NCBI GenBank assembly: GCA_045589215.1
Contig: JAZNOQ010000154.1
Span: forward strand, 1-21,476
Length of the DNA: 21,476 nucleotides
Reading direction: 5' to 3'
Source: JAZNOQ01 sp045589215
Lineage (GTDB): Bacteria; Bacillota; Clostridia; Oscillospirales; CAG-272
Made by a program: the position numbers and the translations under genes. The notes beneath the pieces are model-generated. The model was given only the letters and a program-made list of their open reading frames with translations, did not search any database and was not told the origin of the DNA. Numbering within the stretch: the stretch's first letter is position 1; each line of letters opens with the position of its first letter. This document shows positions 13,950-21,095 of this stretch, one piece after another.

Positions 13950-14675
13950 TTATCCGTCGTACGCCTCGGTATCGCAAAGCACCGTAACGTTCGGATGGAG
14001 AAGAAGGAGGGTTGCGGGGCAATCGGTCGTGACCTTACCCGCAAGGAGGCGCATCAGGGCGTCGTGCTTTTCTCTGCCGCTGACGAGCAGGAGGATCTGC
14101 TTCGCCTTCAGGATCGTGCCGATGCCCATTGTGAGAGCGTGGGTCGGAACCTCCTCCTTCGACGCGAAAAAGCGAGAATTCGCTTCGATCGTGCTGTCGA
14201 GAAGCTCGGTAACGTGCGTCTCGGGGATCAGCTCGTTGCTCGGCTCATTGAAGCCGATGTGACCGTTACGACCGATGCCGAGAACCTGAACATCGACCTG
14301 GCCGAGCGATTCAACAAGCGCCTCGTAGCGTCCCGCCTCTGCGTCTCCGTCAGCGGCAGTACCGTCGGGCACGTATGTATTGCTCTTGTTGATGTTGACG
14401 TGATTGAACAGGTGGTGATTCATAAAATAGCGATAGCTCTGTGCGTTATCGGGCGAAATCGGATAATATTCGTCGAGATTGACGCTCGTTACGCCCGAAA
14501 AGTCCACCTGTCCGCGCAAAAACTTTCCGACAAGACAGCTGTAAAGTCCCTCGGGAGTCGAGCCTGTAGCAAGGCCGAGAATGCTGTTCGGCTTCTGAAT
14601 GACCTGCATCGAGATGATTTCTGCCGCTGCCGCAGACATTGCGTTGTAATCGGGATAAGTTTGAATGTTCAGCAT
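13950..14675 (-). CDS. nagB: Glucosamine-6-phosphate deaminase
   Basis: 241 aa. Converts glucosamine 6-phosphate to fructose 6-phosphate and ammonia, feeding amino sugars into glycolysis. The phosphate-binding GLATGSTPEGLY (34-45), catalytic NLDEYYP (66-72, D68) and GIGRNGHIGFNEP (133-145, H139 and E144) are intact. Asn137 stands where E. coli has Asp141, as is common in the Bacillus-type enzyme. No C-terminal allosteric extension is seen; length matches Gram-positive NagB. The best purine-rich site (AAGGAAACGG) is unusually far (about 15 nt) from ATG 14675. nagA is not in the window. Confidence 0.96.
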   Translation of the reverse strand: MLNIQTYPDYNAMSAAAAEIISMQVIQKPNSILGLATGSTPEGLYSCLVGKFLRGQVDFSGVTSVNLDEYYPISPDNAQSYRYFMNHHLFNHVNINKSNTYVPDGTAADGDAEAGRYEALVESLGQVDVQVLGIGRNGHIGFNEPSNELIPETHVTELLDSTIEANSRFFASKEEVPTHALTMGIGTILKAKQILLLVSGREKHDALMRLLAGKVTTDCPATLLLLHPNVTVLCDTEAYDG

Positions 14676-14699
14676 GATAATATACCGTTTCCTTCTTTA

Positions 14700-14723
14700 A
14701 TGTGATAAAAAATGTAATAAAAT
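14700..14723. repeat. Tandem 12-bp direct repeat upstream of nagB
   Basis: Two adjacent near-identical 12-mers, ATGTGATAAAAA (14700-14711) and ATGTAATAAAAT (14712-14723), differing at two positions. They lie 25 nt upstream of the nagB start in the 77-nt gap after rnz. They could be an operator for an amino-sugar regulator or simply AT-rich promoter DNA. No clear -35/-10 pair was found nearby. Confidence 0.4.
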
Positions 14724-14752
14724 TTTTTCTTGCGTTTGGTCGATACGCGGCG

Positions 14753-15664
14753 TCAGTCCTTGAAGCGAAGCGTTTCACGCATTCCGTCGTAGCCGCATAC
14801 TGCGTCCCGGAAGACCGCCTGCGCCTCACTTTCGAGAAATTCCTCGGGCTCCTTCATAGACGGGCTGTAATGTGTCAGCCAAAGCCGTTCGACGCCCGCC
14901 TCTCTTGCGAGATTTGCCGCATCTCTGTATAGCATATGCCCCGCTTCCTCGGCGCGCGCCTCCTTTTCGGGGTCGCCATACATTCCCTCGCATATGAGGA
15001 GATCTCCACCGCGCGCCATTTCCGCGATCACGGGAAGCGGACGCGTATCGGTCGCATACGTCACCGAAAGCCCCCGCCGCGGAGGACCGAGCACCTGATC
15101 GGGCGTGTAGATCTCATCGCAGCCCTCCACCGCTTCGCCTTTTTGGAGCTGACTCCAATAGCACATCGGAACACGGTTTTCTCGCGCCTTGTCGGGATCA
15201 AATTTTCCCGCGCGGGAGATTGACACTCTGTATCCGTAGCACGGGATCCCGTGTTCAAGCTGAAAGGGCCGGATCTCGTAGTCCCCAACCGTGATCGGTA
15301 AAGGAAGCTCGCCGTCAAGCTCGTAGATCTTGATCGGAAAGGACGGCGCACCAACGACGAAAAGTCCGCGCAAAACGCTTTCAAGCCCCCTCGGGCCGAT
15401 GACGGTCAACGGCTCCTCTCTGCCCTCGTTCCCCATCGTGAGGAGAAAGCCGGGAAGACCGCTCGCGTGGTCGGCGTGATAGTGTGTGAGGCAGAGGACG
15501 TCGATCGGCTTCATCGTGACACCCGCCTCCTTGAGCGCGATCTGCGTGCCTTCACCGCAATCGATCAGGAGCGAGCTGCCCTGATAACGTAGAAGGCAGG
15601 TCGCGAGCCAACGGTCCTTTCTCGGAACGGTTCCGCCCGTTCCCGGCAAAATCACTTCAAGCAC
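14753..15664 (-). CDS. rnz: Ribonuclease Z (tRNA 3'-processing endonuclease)
   Basis: 303 aa metallo-beta-lactamase-fold nuclease that removes 3' trailers from tRNA precursors. The zinc motif HYHADH (61-66) is intact and followed by ASGLPGFLL; GEGTQ (about 37-41), TYATDTRP and the late WLTHYSP carry other family metal/active-site residues. An open frame begins at ATG 15694, but the start is set at GTG 15664. The strong AAGGGAGG lies 7 nt before that GTG, and translation from it gives the classic N-terminus LEVILPGTGGTVPR. The ATG 15694 has no ribosome binding site. The 14676-14752 gap to nagB holds no terminator, so read-through into nagB-ywlG is possible. Confidence 0.93.
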   Translation of the reverse strand: MLEVILPGTGGTVPRKDRWLATCLLRYQGSSLLIDCGEGTQIALKEAGVTMKPIDVLCLTHYHADHASGLPGFLLTMGNEGREEPLTVIGPRGLESVLRGLFVVGAPSFPIKIYELDGELPLPITVGDYEIRPFQLEHGIPCYGYRVSISRAGKFDPDKARENRVPMCYWSQLQKGEAVEGCDEIYTPDQVLGPPRRGLSVTYATDTRPLPVIAEMARGGDLLICEGMYGDPEKEARAEEAGHMLYRDAANLAREAGVERLWLTHYSPSMKEPEEFLESEAQAVFRDAVCGYDGMRETLRFKD

Positions 15665-15750
15665 GCGTTTTCCTCCCTTCCGCACACACGCCATATTTAT
15701 ACATACATATTATATCGAACAAACGCCCGTTTGTCAAGCGAAAAGGTCCC

Positions 15751-15794
15751 AAAAAACCCGAGCTACCGCAGATTTTTGCGACAGCTCGGGTAAT
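15751..15794 (-). terminator. Intrinsic terminator of the leucine-rich-repeat lipoprotein gene
   Basis: ACCCGAGCT (15756-15764) pairs with AGCTCGGGT (15783-15791), with an inner CGC/GCG stem (15767-15769 and 15778-15780). Read on the minus strand it ends in six T (15756-15751), 10 nt after the stop codon. Confidence 0.9.
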
Positions 15795-15800
15795 TTTTAC

Positions 15801-16967
15801 TTATTTTTTCTTTCCTTTGGAATTTTTCTTCGGATCATTCTTCCGAACGGTCTGCGAATCCTTCGTGATATTCTTACCCGAACGCATCAGAAGCACCGCA
15901 CCGACCACGATCGCGATCACGATCACAACGAGCAGAACAAGGAAAATGATCTGCGTATCCTTCTTCGGCTCCTCCGTTCCGCTACCCGTAGCATCACTTT
16001 CACCCGTCGGCGCGTCGGTCTCATCCTCTGCGGGCTCCGTGTCAACCGCCGCCTTCGTATATACGACCTTCAGGGTTACGTCCGCGCCCGGCATCGTACC
16101 CGACAGCGTTTCCTTCCCTGCGGGAATGGTGTAGCCCTCGACCGTAGGAGTCGTCACGCTGTATTCCGCGCCCTTGTTGAGCGTCTCTACGTGCTTCTCT
16201 GCGAGCGCATTTCCGTCGGCGTTCACGTATTCGATCGTAAGCGTTGCCGACAGCTTGATCACGGCCTTTTTCACATCGGCGCTTGCATTGACGAATGCTT
16301 TTTCATCAATTCCCGTTTCCGTTACGGTCTCGGAATACGCAACGGTCTTCAGTGCGGTACAGTTCATAAAGGTCTTCTCGGGGATCGCCGTAAGCGTACC
16401 GTCGAGCGAAGCGACCTCAAGCGCAGTGCAGCCCATAAATGCACCTGCTCCTATCGTCGCGAGGTTCTCGGTCGAGACCGTTGTAAGCGACGTGCAGTAC
16501 GCAAACGCATTCGCTCCGATCTCGGTGACCGTAGCGGGGATCTCAATCTCTACGAGAGATCGGTTCATCCAGAAGGCGTAGCTTCCGATCGACGTGAGTG
16601 CCTTCGCTTCCACCGTGACCTTCTCAAGGGCGGTGCAGTAATAGAACGCGTAGTCACCGATCGACGTGATGCTTTCGGAGATCACGACCTTTTCGATCGA
16701 GGAGGCATATTCCGCCCACGGCACCTGATCGGGGGACGTGTAATCGGTCATATCACCCGAGCCCTTGATCGTGAGGCGGGAGAGCGTTCCGTTAAATTCG
16801 TATTCGACACCCGTTCCGCAGCTTCCCGCATCGGCTTCGGGAGCCTTTGCAGTCGACGATCCTCCGCAGCCCGAAAGCAGTAGCGTTGATAGCAAGAGAA
16901 GCAGCGCAATGCCTACGGAAAGTGCGGTGCGCAGTGCTTTTTTCACAGTCTTATTTTTCAAATTCAT
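15801..16967 (-). CDS. BspA-type leucine-rich-repeat lipoprotein with C-terminal membrane helix
   Basis: 388 aa surface protein. Residues 1-34 form a lipoprotein signal with lipobox LLSGC (Cys34). About residues 90-225 hold four to five BspA/LRR_5 repeats of the form IGxxAFxxCTALExVxI. About 258-310 resemble a MucBP/InlB B-repeat unit (TIEYVNADGNALAEKHVETL). An acidic Thr/Glu/Asp/Gly linker follows, then a strong membrane helix (about 338-360) and a basic Lys/Asn tail. Such repeats usually bind host or neighbour-cell proteins or carbohydrates; the ligand is unknown. ATG 16967 is chosen because GAGG lies 8 nt upstream and it gives a clean signal peptide; the open frame to 17063 runs back through the promoter. 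Lipid anchor plus C-terminal helix is an unusual double anchoring. It is transcribed alone. Confidence 0.88.
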   Translation of the reverse strand: MNLKNKTVKKALRTALSVGIALLLLLSTLLLSGCGGSSTAKAPEADAGSCGTGVEYEFNGTLSRLTIKGSGDMTDYTSPDQVPWAEYASSIEKVVISESITSIGDYAFYYCTALEKVTVEAKALTSIGSYAFWMNRSLVEIEIPATVTEIGANAFAYCTSLTTVSTENLATIGAGAFMGCTALEVASLDGTLTAIPEKTFMNCTALKTVAYSETVTETGIDEKAFVNASADVKKAVIKLSATLTIEYVNADGNALAEKHVETLNKGAEYSVTTPTVEGYTIPAGKETLSGTMPGADVTLKVVYTKAAVDTEPAEDETDAPTGESDATGSGTEEPKKDTQIIFLVLLVVIVIAIVVGAVLLMRSGKNITKDSQTVRKNDPKKNSKGKKK

Positions 16968-16987
16968 CGAGTTTACCTCATTTTTCA

Positions 16988-17006
16988 CGCCGCAAGCACT
17001 GCGGCG
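16988..17006 (-). promoter_or_regulatory. Leader hairpin of the lipoprotein mRNA
   Basis: CGCCGC (16988-16993) pairs with GCGGCG (17001-17006) around a 7-nt loop, between the predicted start of transcription and the ribosome binding site, ending about 8 nt before GAGG. It could stabilise the mRNA or tune translation. No T-run follows, so it is not a terminator. Confidence 0.4.
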
Positions 17007-17025
17007 GTTATTCATCACAGATATT

Positions 17026-17054
17026 ATGATACCACAAAGCGGAGGAAATTTCAA
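17026..17054 (-). promoter_or_regulatory. Housekeeping promoter of the LRR lipoprotein gene
   Basis: On the minus strand TTGAAA (17054-17049), 17-nt spacer, TATCAT (17031-17026): 5 of 6 at both boxes to the sigma-A consensus. The leader would be about 50 nt. Confidence 0.7.
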
Positions 17055-17127
17055 CCCCGCCACGCCTTAATATTTCAAACAAAGCGTAAAATTTTTGTGT
17101 TTTCCCCGAAGTCTCCGCGCCTCCCTC

Positions 17128-17156
17128 TTGCTTTTTCGGCAAAAATCGGTTATACT
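17128..17156 (+). promoter_or_regulatory. Possible promoter of the two-component operon
   Basis: TTGCTT (17128-17133), 17-nt spacer, TATACT (17151-17156). The -10 box is good and the -35 box poor. It would give a leader of about 165 nt containing the palindrome and hexamer array below. A second possible -35, TTGACA at 17262-17267, lacks a well-placed -10. Confidence 0.35.
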
Positions 17157-17202
17157 TAGATCAAAGCGACGAACTCTTCGGGAGGTCTTCTCTGCCTCTC
17201 AC

Positions 17203-17214
17203 TGTGAATTCACA
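17203..17214. promoter_or_regulatory. Perfect 12-bp palindrome (possible operator)
   Basis: TGTGAATTCACA is fully self-complementary, 113 nt upstream of the first response-regulator gene. Such a short perfect dyad in regulatory DNA suggests a dimeric repressor or activator site; its right half overlaps the first hexamer of the array. Confidence 0.4.
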
Positions 17215-17267
17215 ATTCTTTTACAAATTTAATTCAGGCTTCATATTCGTTTGAATTTCATTTGACA
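17209..17267 (+). promoter_or_regulatory. PHO-box-like array of 11-bp-phased hexamers
   Basis: Hexamers resembling the PhoP-box unit TT(A/C/T)A(C/A)A occur at 17209 (TTCACA), 17220 (TTTACA), 17240 (TTCATA), 17251 (TTGAAT) and 17262 (TTGACA). The first two and the last three are each exactly 11 bp apart, the helical spacing used by OmpR/PhoB-family dimers; the two groups are 20 bp apart. It lies directly upstream of a PhoB-type regulator gene, so autoregulation is likely. Individual units are degenerate. Confidence 0.45.
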
Positions 17268-17327
17268 TTCGGGCGATATACTGTATCCGTAAAATACAAA
17301 GCTTTCCCGAAAGGCAAGGATACAGCA

Positions 17328-18011
17328 ATGAACGAACGCATTTTACTCGCAGAAACCAATCCAACCCTCCGAACGGATCTTTCGCGGTATCTTTCAAACA
17401 ACAATTACACCGTCGAATCGGTCGCATCGGGCACGGATACGCTTTACTCGGTCAAGGCTTTCTCCCCCGACCTCGTCATTCTCGATGCCCTTCTCCCCGG
17501 CGGTGACAGATCTCTTTGCGAGGAAATCCGCCAAAGCTCCTCCGTCCCGATCATTCTCACCTCCCCCCGCGCAAGCGTCGCGGACAAGGTGCAAGGGCTT
17601 GAATCGGGAGCCGACGACTTTCTCTTAAAGCCGTGCGATATGCGCGAGCTTGGGGCGCGCGCGAAGGCGGTCCTTCGCCGCAGTCGCATCGGAAGCCGCA
17701 CGGAGGACAGCCGTACCGTCACGCTCGACGGGTTTGAGCTTTCGATCGAACGGTACGAGCTGAAGCTGAACGGCGAACGCGTCGATCTCACCCCGAAGGA
17801 GCTTCAGCTCCTCTACTTCCTCGCATCAAACCCCAACAAGGTCTACACCCGCGACCAGCTTCTCGATCAGGTCTGGGGATACAACTATCTCGGAAACACC
17901 CGCACGATCGATGCACACGTACGCAAGGTGCGTGAAAAATGCGAGGGTGTTTCAAACGAGTGGGCGATCCGCACCGTCTGGGGAGTCGGATACAAATTCG
18001 AAACCGCGTAA
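17328..18011 (+). CDS. OmpR/PhoB-family response regulator with altered acidic pocket
   Basis: 227 aa: receiver domain (about 1-120) and C-terminal winged helix (about 130-227) with the DNA-binding stretch DLTPKELQLLYFLASNPNKV and the wing VWGVGYKFE. The phosphoacceptor is D53 in ILDALLPGG, and the conserved Thr and Lys (ILTSPRAS, LLKPCD) are present. The acidic pair that binds Mg2+ is degraded: the start reads ILLAETNP, where most relatives (and the next gene) have AEDD or VDDD. Phosphorylation may therefore be weak or atypical. ATG 17328 follows AAGGA at 7-8 nt; the frame is open to 17262 but that overlaps the regulatory array. It is first in the operon and 42 nt upstream of the second regulator. 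Confidence 0.92.
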   Translation: MNERILLAETNPTLRTDLSRYLSNNNYTVESVASGTDTLYSVKAFSPDLVILDALLPGGDRSLCEEIRQSSSVPIILTSPRASVADKVQGLESGADDFLLKPCDMRELGARAKAVLRRSRIGSRTEDSRTVTLDGFELSIERYELKLNGERVDLTPKELQLLYFLASNPNKVYTRDQLLDQVWGYNYLGNTRTIDAHVRKVREKCEGVSNEWAIRTVWGVGYKFETA

Positions 18012-18053
18012 GGACTCGGTATGCGAAAAGCCGAGCCCGGAAAGGACTCATCT

Positions 18054-18737
18054 ATGTTTAACATTCTCGTTGCCGAGGACGATCCAAGCACCCGCAAGCT
18101 GATGGCGGCGGTGCTGACCCGATACGGCTACTCTCCCTATACGGCGGCAGACGGCATTGAAGCCCTCGACATCCTTGAAAAAGCACATATCGATCTCATC
18201 GTTCTCGACCTGATGATGCCCCGTATGGACGGATACACCTTCACGGAGACCCTGCGGCAAAGCGGAAACGAGCTTCCGATCCTGATGGTCACAGCGAAGG
18301 AAAGCCCTGCCGACAAAAAGCGCGGCTTTCTGATCGGCACGGACGATTATATGGTAAAGCCCGTGGACGAGGAGGAAATGATCCTCCGCATCGCGGCTCT
18401 GCTCCGCCGCTCCCGCATCGTCAGCGAGCGAAAGCTCACGGTCGGCGGAACAACGCTCCTTTACGATTCCCTCACCGTCGAGACACCCGAGGGCGCGATC
18501 GAGCTGACACAAAAGGAGTTTCTCCTCCTCTTCAAGCTCCTGTCTTATCCGAACAAGATCTTCACCCGCCGATCCCTTATGGATGACATCTGGGATATGG
18601 ACAGCGAAAGCGACGAGCGCACGGTGGACGTGCATATCAGCCGTCTCCGCGACCGATTCCGCGACAGTCCCGATTTCTCGATCTCGACCATCCGCGGGCT
18701 CGGCTACAAAGCAGTTCCGACCGCAAAAGCAAAATAA
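18054..18737 (+). CDS. OmpR/PhoB-family response regulator (canonical)
   Basis: 227 aa. The receiver has a complete active site: acidic pair in LVAEDDP (E8, D9, D10), phosphoacceptor D52 in LDLMMPRMDG, T80 in MVTAKE and K102 in MVKPVD. The winged-helix domain contains ELTQKEFLLLFKLLSYPNKI and ends STIRGLGYKAV. ATG 18054 has AAAGGA 7 nt upstream; an in-frame ATG at 18021 has no such site. A small CTCGG/CCGAG hairpin lies in the gap before it (18015-18019 and 18031-18035). The kinase gene starts 14 nt after its stop, so it is the likely direct partner of that kinase. Confidence 0.95.
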   Translation: MFNILVAEDDPSTRKLMAAVLTRYGYSPYTAADGIEALDILEKAHIDLIVLDLMMPRMDGYTFTETLRQSGNELPILMVTAKESPADKKRGFLIGTDDYMVKPVDEEEMILRIAALLRRSRIVSERKLTVGGTTLLYDSLTVETPEGAIELTQKEFLLLFKLLSYPNKIFTRRSLMDDIWDMDSESDERTVDVHISRLRDRFRDSPDFSISTIRGLGYKAVPTAKAK

Positions 18738-18751
18738 AGGATAAAACGACT

Positions 18752-19855
18752 ATGAAGAAAAGCCTCCGAAAGCCCCCCTCCGACGAACGCGCAACGAGAC
18801 GCTACCGCAGCTTGCGCGTTGTCCTGATCTCTTACGTATTCACCCTGATGCTGATATCGGGGCTCATCACGGGCTCGACGCTCTTTCTGCTCAACATGCT
18901 TTTCGGCTTCCTCAAGGTCATACAGTCCGCTCCGTTCGTTCTTCTGCTCGTCGTATTCATCCCGAGCATCATCATCGGTTCAGCCCTCGCAGCCCTTCTT
19001 TCCTTCCGCATTCTGAATCCTCTTCGCGGCACGATCCGCGCGGCAAAAAAGCTCGGAGAGGGAGATCTGTCGGTGCGCGTGCATGATGACAAGGGCATTT
19101 TCGAGGTCGCAGAGCTTCAGGATGCCTTCAACAGTATGGCGGGCGATCTTGAGCAGACCGAGATCTTCCGAAAGGACTTCATCAGCAACTTTTCTCACGA
19201 ATTCAAGACGCCGATCGTATCGATCCGCGGCTTTGCGCACGAGCTTCGCTACGGCGATCTTCCCGAGGACAAGCGTGAGGAATACCTTGAGATCATTTGC
19301 AAGGAATCCGACCGCCTCACACGTATGGCATCGCGCATTCTGCTCCTTTCGCAATACGAGAACCAAACGATCGTCGGCGGCAAGACCTCCTACGATCTCG
19401 ACGAGCAGCTCCGTCACTGCATTCTCCTCCTCGAAAAGAAGTGGGACGAGAAGAATCTCGAGCTTGATCTCGATCTCGATACGGTTCGGTGCTATGCGAA
19501 CGAGGAAATGCTCACAGAGCTTTGGGTAAACCTCCTCGGAAACGCCGTCAAATTCACGCCCGAAAACGGCACGGTCGGCGTAACGCTTCGCGCGGACGGA
19601 CAAACCGCCACGGTTCGGATCTCGGACACGGGGATCGGTATGCCCGAGGATATCCGCGACCGCATTTTCGATAAATTCTATCAGGGAGACTCCTCGCACA
19701 AAAGCGAGGGCAACGGCATCGGACTCACGCTCGTACGGCGCATCATCGAGCTTTGCGAGGGCGAGATCACGGTCGAAAGCGAGGAAGGAAGGGGCAGCGT
19801 CTTTACCGTTACTCTCCCGATCGCAGAAACCGTCGCAGAGCTTGAAACGCCGTGA
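18752..19855 (+). CDS. Sensor histidine kinase with minimal extracellular loop
   Basis: 367 aa. Two membrane helices (about 23-52 and 61-86) joined by only about 8 residues, then HAMP (about 87-140), HisKA with FISNFSHEFKTPIVSIRGFA (H149), and HATPase with N-box LWVNLLGNAVKFTPENG, DTGIGMP, the F-box region RIFDKFYQGD and GNGIGLTLV. This is the PhoR/BaeS-like class, but without a periplasmic sensor domain, so the signal is probably membrane state or a partner protein. AAAGGA lies about 10 nt before ATG 18752. One kinase follows two regulators. trmO starts 36 nt downstream. Confidence 0.96.
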   Translation: MKKSLRKPPSDERATRRYRSLRVVLISYVFTLMLISGLITGSTLFLLNMLFGFLKVIQSAPFVLLLVVFIPSIIIGSALAALLSFRILNPLRGTIRAAKKLGEGDLSVRVHDDKGIFEVAELQDAFNSMAGDLEQTEIFRKDFISNFSHEFKTPIVSIRGFAHELRYGDLPEDKREEYLEIICKESDRLTRMASRILLLSQYENQTIVGGKTSYDLDEQLRHCILLLEKKWDEKNLELDLDLDTVRCYANEEMLTELWVNLLGNAVKFTPENGTVGVTLRADGQTATVRISDTGIGMPEDIRDRIFDKFYQGDSSHKSEGNGIGLTLVRRIIELCEGEITVESEEGRGSVFTVTLPIAETVAELETP

Positions 19856-19891
19856 TCGCAAAGCACAGAAACCCACCCGGAAAGGATACCG

Positions 19892-20626
19892 ATGGATATG
19901 AAGGAAACCTTTGAAAACAGCCGCGGTGAGGAGCTTCCGCTTCCCACATACCGCGTGATCGGACACATCTACACCGATTTTCCGACAAAATTTGGCATTC
20001 CGCGCCAAAGCGGACTCGCATCCTCCCTCACGGGTGTCATCCGTTTTACAAAGACATATCAGAACCCCGATGCCCTGCGCGGCATCGAGGATTTTTCGCA
20101 TCTTTGGTTGCTGTGGCTCTTTTCGGAGGCGGTGCGCGAGGGTGACGGCGATCGCTTCACACCGACCGTCCGACCGCCGCGGCTTGGCGGCAACGCCAAA
20201 ATGGGCGTGTTCGCGACGCGCTCTCCCTTCCGTCCGAACCCGATCGGACTTTCGTCGGTGAAGCTTCTCGGTGTACAGACCGAGGAAAGCGGCGAAAGCG
20301 TCCTCGTTGTTTCGGGCGCAGATCTGATGGACGGCACACCGATCCTTGACATCAAGCCCTACCTTCCCTTCACCGATGCGCATCCCGATGCCGTCGGCGG
20401 CTTTGCGGACGAAAAATTCGGTTACCGCCTGAAGGTGGAATTCCCGAGGGAGCTTCTTGAAAAGCTCCCTACGGACAAGCACGAGACGATCCTCGAGATC
20501 CTCGCAGAGGATCCGCGCCCCGCCTATCAGAACGATCCCGCGCGCGTGTACGGCTTCCCCTTTGCAGGCCACGAGATCTGCTTCCGTGTCGAAAACGACA
20601 CCCTCACCGTCGTTTGGGTGGAATAG
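19892..20626 (+). CDS. trmO: tRNA (t6A37-N6)-methyltransferase TrmO
   Basis: 244 aa UPF0066/YaeB/TsaA-family SAM-dependent enzyme that N6-methylates threonylcarbamoyladenosine at position 37 of ACY-reading tRNA-Thr. The N-terminal beta-barrel catalytic domain holds the signature GVFATRSPFRPNPIGLSSVK (105-124) and DGTPILDIKPYLPFTDA; a C-terminal domain (about 180-244) includes the RVYGFPFAGHEICF stretch, so the protein is the two-domain full-length form. ATG 19892 follows AAAGGA at 6 nt; the ATG two codons later is an alternative. It is the last gene of the two-component operon, a functional mismatch that suggests simple co-transcription, and a terminator follows. Confidence 0.93.
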   Translation: MDMKETFENSRGEELPLPTYRVIGHIYTDFPTKFGIPRQSGLASSLTGVIRFTKTYQNPDALRGIEDFSHLWLLWLFSEAVREGDGDRFTPTVRPPRLGGNAKMGVFATRSPFRPNPIGLSSVKLLGVQTEESGESVLVVSGADLMDGTPILDIKPYLPFTDAHPDAVGGFADEKFGYRLKVEFPRELLEKLPTDKHETILEILAEDPRPAYQNDPARVYGFPFAGHEICFRVENDTLTVVWVE

Positions 20627-20639
20627 TCCCACATACAGA

Positions 20640-20679
20640 AAAGACAGGCTGTCTCATTCAGACAGCCCGTCTTTGTTTG
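20640..20679 (+). terminator. Intrinsic terminator after trmO
   Basis: GGCTGTCT (20647-20654) pairs with AGACAGCC (20660-20667), extended beyond one mismatch by AAAGAC/GTCTTT (20640-20645 and 20669-20674), followed by TTTGTTT. The symmetric A/T flanks allow use from the minus strand too. The stop codon of the minus-strand 139-aa gene (20654-20656) lies inside the hairpin. Confidence 0.85.
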
Positions 20680-21073
20680 ATATGGATCTTTTACAGCTCC
20701 TGCAGGACTGTCCCGCGCATCCCCATACACCTTGTCTGTAACGCAGAAATTCATTCAGTGCGCCCCTCGTAAGCTCAGAGCCGTTCTTGCCGTTGCTCCG
20801 CACACTCATATCCGCAACTGCACGGATCATATGGCGGTAAAGGTCAATGTCCTTTTCATGATTGGATGCACTCCATACCCATTCGGCTTGAAGGTTCAGA
20901 CTCTCCTCATAGAGACACCGATACTTGGCTTTTTTCAACAGGTTCGGGCGGGCGTGCAAATAATAGTAAACGCGGCGCAGGAAATACCTCGTCCGATAGG
21001 ACACTCCGCGCCATATGACTGCATCCTGCGTGATTTGCAATTTGTCACGATTGAAGATACTCATTTTCATCAT
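20654..21073 (-). CDS. Unrecognised 139-aa protein
   Basis: I do not recognise this protein. It is basic and probably helical, rich in Arg, Tyr and Leu in the first half (SYRTRYFLRRVYYYLHARP), with a middle segment that looks amphipathic (EKDIDLYRHMIRAVADMSVR) and a Cys-containing end (GCAGQSCRSC). There is no signal peptide or membrane segment. ATG 21073 has GAAAGG about 9-10 nt upstream and lies 22 nt after the ribbon-helix-helix gene, so the two form an operon. Its last codons run into the trmO terminator hairpin, which suggests the natural end may have been lost or that it was inserted here. Base composition is more AT-rich than the genes to the left. Confidence 0.65.
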   Translation of the reverse strand: MMKMSIFNRDKLQITQDAVIWRGVSYRTRYFLRRVYYYLHARPNLLKKAKYRCLYEESLNLQAEWVWSASNHEKDIDLYRHMIRAVADMSVRSNGKNGSELTRGALNEFLRYRQGVWGCAGQSCRSCKRSISNKDGLSE

Positions 21074-21095
21074 TTGATATTACCTTTCTCTCATC

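Noticed and set aside
15665..15694. ATG 15694 as the RNase Z start
   Set aside because: The strong Shine-Dalgarno lies between this ATG and the GTG at 15664, and the ten extra residues are not typical for RNase Z.
17262..17295. TTGACA as the -35 of a standard promoter for the first response regulator
   Set aside because: No acceptable -10 box lies 16-18 nt downstream; TATACT is only 9 nt away and TAAAAT 22 nt away.
18980..20632. Long minus-strand open frame (about 550 codons) opposite the kinase and trmO
   Set aside because: Both plus-strand genes show clear family motifs; the frame is a by-product of codon bias and matches no protein pattern I know.
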